Part shown: in pieces, positions 63,437 to 64,000 of the stretch
Layout: every line of letters starts with the position of its first letter
Numbering within the stretch: the first letter of the stretch is position 1
Assembly (NCBI RefSeq): GCF_003121295.1
Contig: NZ_PHNC01000015.1
Location: 37,589 to 101,588 of the forward strand
DNA: 64,000 bases
Origin: Streptomyces orinoci
GTDB taxonomy: Bacteria; Actinomycetota; Actinomycetes; Streptomycetales; Streptomycetaceae
Reading direction: 5' to 3'
Program-made: the position numbers and the translations under genes
The notes under the pieces: model-generated
What the model was told of the DNA's origin: nothing
Seen by the model: only the letters and a program-made list of their open reading frames with translations
Database searches by the model: none

Positions 63437-63480
63437 CAGTTCATTTTTGCAACAAAACTATTTTGTCACAAAATGAACTG
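63437..63480. promoter_or_regulatory. Nested inverted-repeat operator between padC and MarR gene
   Basis: Outer arms CAGTTCATTTT (63437-63447) and AAAATGAACTG (63470-63480) are exact complements. Inside, ACAAAA (63452-63457) and TTTTGT (63461-63466) form a second dyad around CTA. The AT-rich block stands out in GC-rich DNA and fits a MarR-type operator. Confidence 0.85.
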
Positions 63481-63497
63481 TCGGGCAAAATGACTTC

Positions 63498-63946
63498 ATG
63501 GACACCGCATCCGAGCTCAGCCGGCTGCTCGGGCCGCTACGCCGGGCCGTGCTCCGGGCGACCCGCAGCCGCCGAGGGGCTTCCCGACCTGCCCCGAGGC
63601 CCAGATCGAGCTCCTGCGCGCACTCGCCGCCGACGACCGCTCAGCCGCAAGCCGCCGCCCGCCGGATCGGCGTCGCAACCTCCACGGTCAGCAACCTCCG
63701 TCAAAAGCATGAAGGCAGCGGGCCTGGTGAACCGCGAGCCCGCACCGGGCGACCAGCGCGCGGCCGTCCTCACCGCCTCCCCCGCCGCCCTCGAACTGCT
63801 CGACCGCTACGACCGCACCAGTTCGGCCGCATTGGCCCCACGCCATCGGCGAGTTGCCCGCGAACGACCGCGACACCCTCACCGCCTCGCTCCCCGTCCT
63901 CGCCCGGCTCCTCACCGCACTGGAATCACACACACCAAAGCCCTGA
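63498..63946 (+). pseudogene. MarR-family regulator, interrupted by about five single-base insertions
   Basis: Pieces in shifting frames give one MarR regulator: SELSRLLGPLRRAVLRATRS, EGLPDLPEAQIELLRALAAD, ARRIGVATSTVSNL, KSMKAAGLVNREPAPGDQRA, VLTASPAALELLDRYDRTSS and GELPANDRDTLTASLPVLAR. Each join is explained by one extra C at about 63571, 63593-63596, 63653, 63699 and 63836-63839. The start frame plus five bases agrees with the stop at 63944-63946. So many identical errors point to sequence quality rather than decay. As usual for padC loci, it should repress padC and sense phenolic acids. Confidence 0.8.
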
Positions 63947-64000
63947 CTCCTGCGGGCCGCCGGCACCGTCGCCGTGCCGGCACGGTCCCCGCCTCGGGTA

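Noticed and set aside
1..64000. CRISPR arrays, rRNA and tRNA genes
   Set aside because: No regularly spaced direct repeats and no rRNA or tRNA-like sequence were noticed by eye on either strand.

Overview
The window is high-GC actinomycete DNA. GTG starts, Shine-Dalgarno GGAGG sites, large secreted proteins and gene families such as DUF6882, DUF5958, Imm49, LtrA and golvesin-like proteins point to a Streptomyces-type genome. The many insertion-sequence remnants and broken genes suggest a chromosomal arm or similar accessory region.

1-15.2 kb is an intact island that looks like a hypoxia/dormancy regulon. It holds a GH65 sugar phosphorylase-like gene cut by the left edge, a hydrogenase maturation protease, a five-gene overlapping operon for a group 3b-type NAD(P)-coupled [NiFe] hydrogenase (hydB, a lone cyclic-nucleotide-binding protein, hydG, hydD, hydA), a SHOCT membrane protein, an HSP20 chaperone, a nicotinate phosphoribosyltransferase, two tandem-domain universal stress proteins, two CBS-BON proteins, an Acg-like nitroreductase and an HTH-PPOX flavoprotein. 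These families match the mycobacterial DosR regulon. No sensor kinase or response regulator lies in the window.

15.2-31 kb is mixed accessory DNA: an SDR, an IS701-type remnant, a YihY membrane protein, DUF6882, a secreted anchored protein, a large secreted SGNH-hydrolase protein bracketed by inverted IS5-type 3' ends, a SUKH protein, a decayed integrase, and a secreted protein next to a strong terminator.

31-42.5 kb contains a stump of cytochrome oxidase subunit I, DUF5958, a VWA protein, an LtrA/SnoaL-like pair, an ABC exporter, IS5- and IS110-type pseudogenes, a small secreted protein, a broken dimethylargininase and a membrane protein. 42.6-47.0 kb is one giant secreted protein with propeller-like, lysozyme-like and golvesin-like parts. 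47-57.2 kb is a mosaic of fragments (HTH transposase, DUF2867, FMN reductase, GNAT, TetR, ISL3, IS5) around a frameshifted pentapeptide-repeat gene, Imm49, a deaminase/LLM pair and an Lrp regulator.

57-64 kb has three regulator/target pairs: HxlR with an F420-reductase-like oxidoreductase and a perfect operator palindrome; an ArsR-type regulator with an MFS exporter; and MarR with phenolic acid decarboxylase and a nested operator. A tyrosinase-like protein lies between them. Several genes after 51 kb are broken by single extra C/G bases in short homopolymers, which may be sequence error rather than biology.
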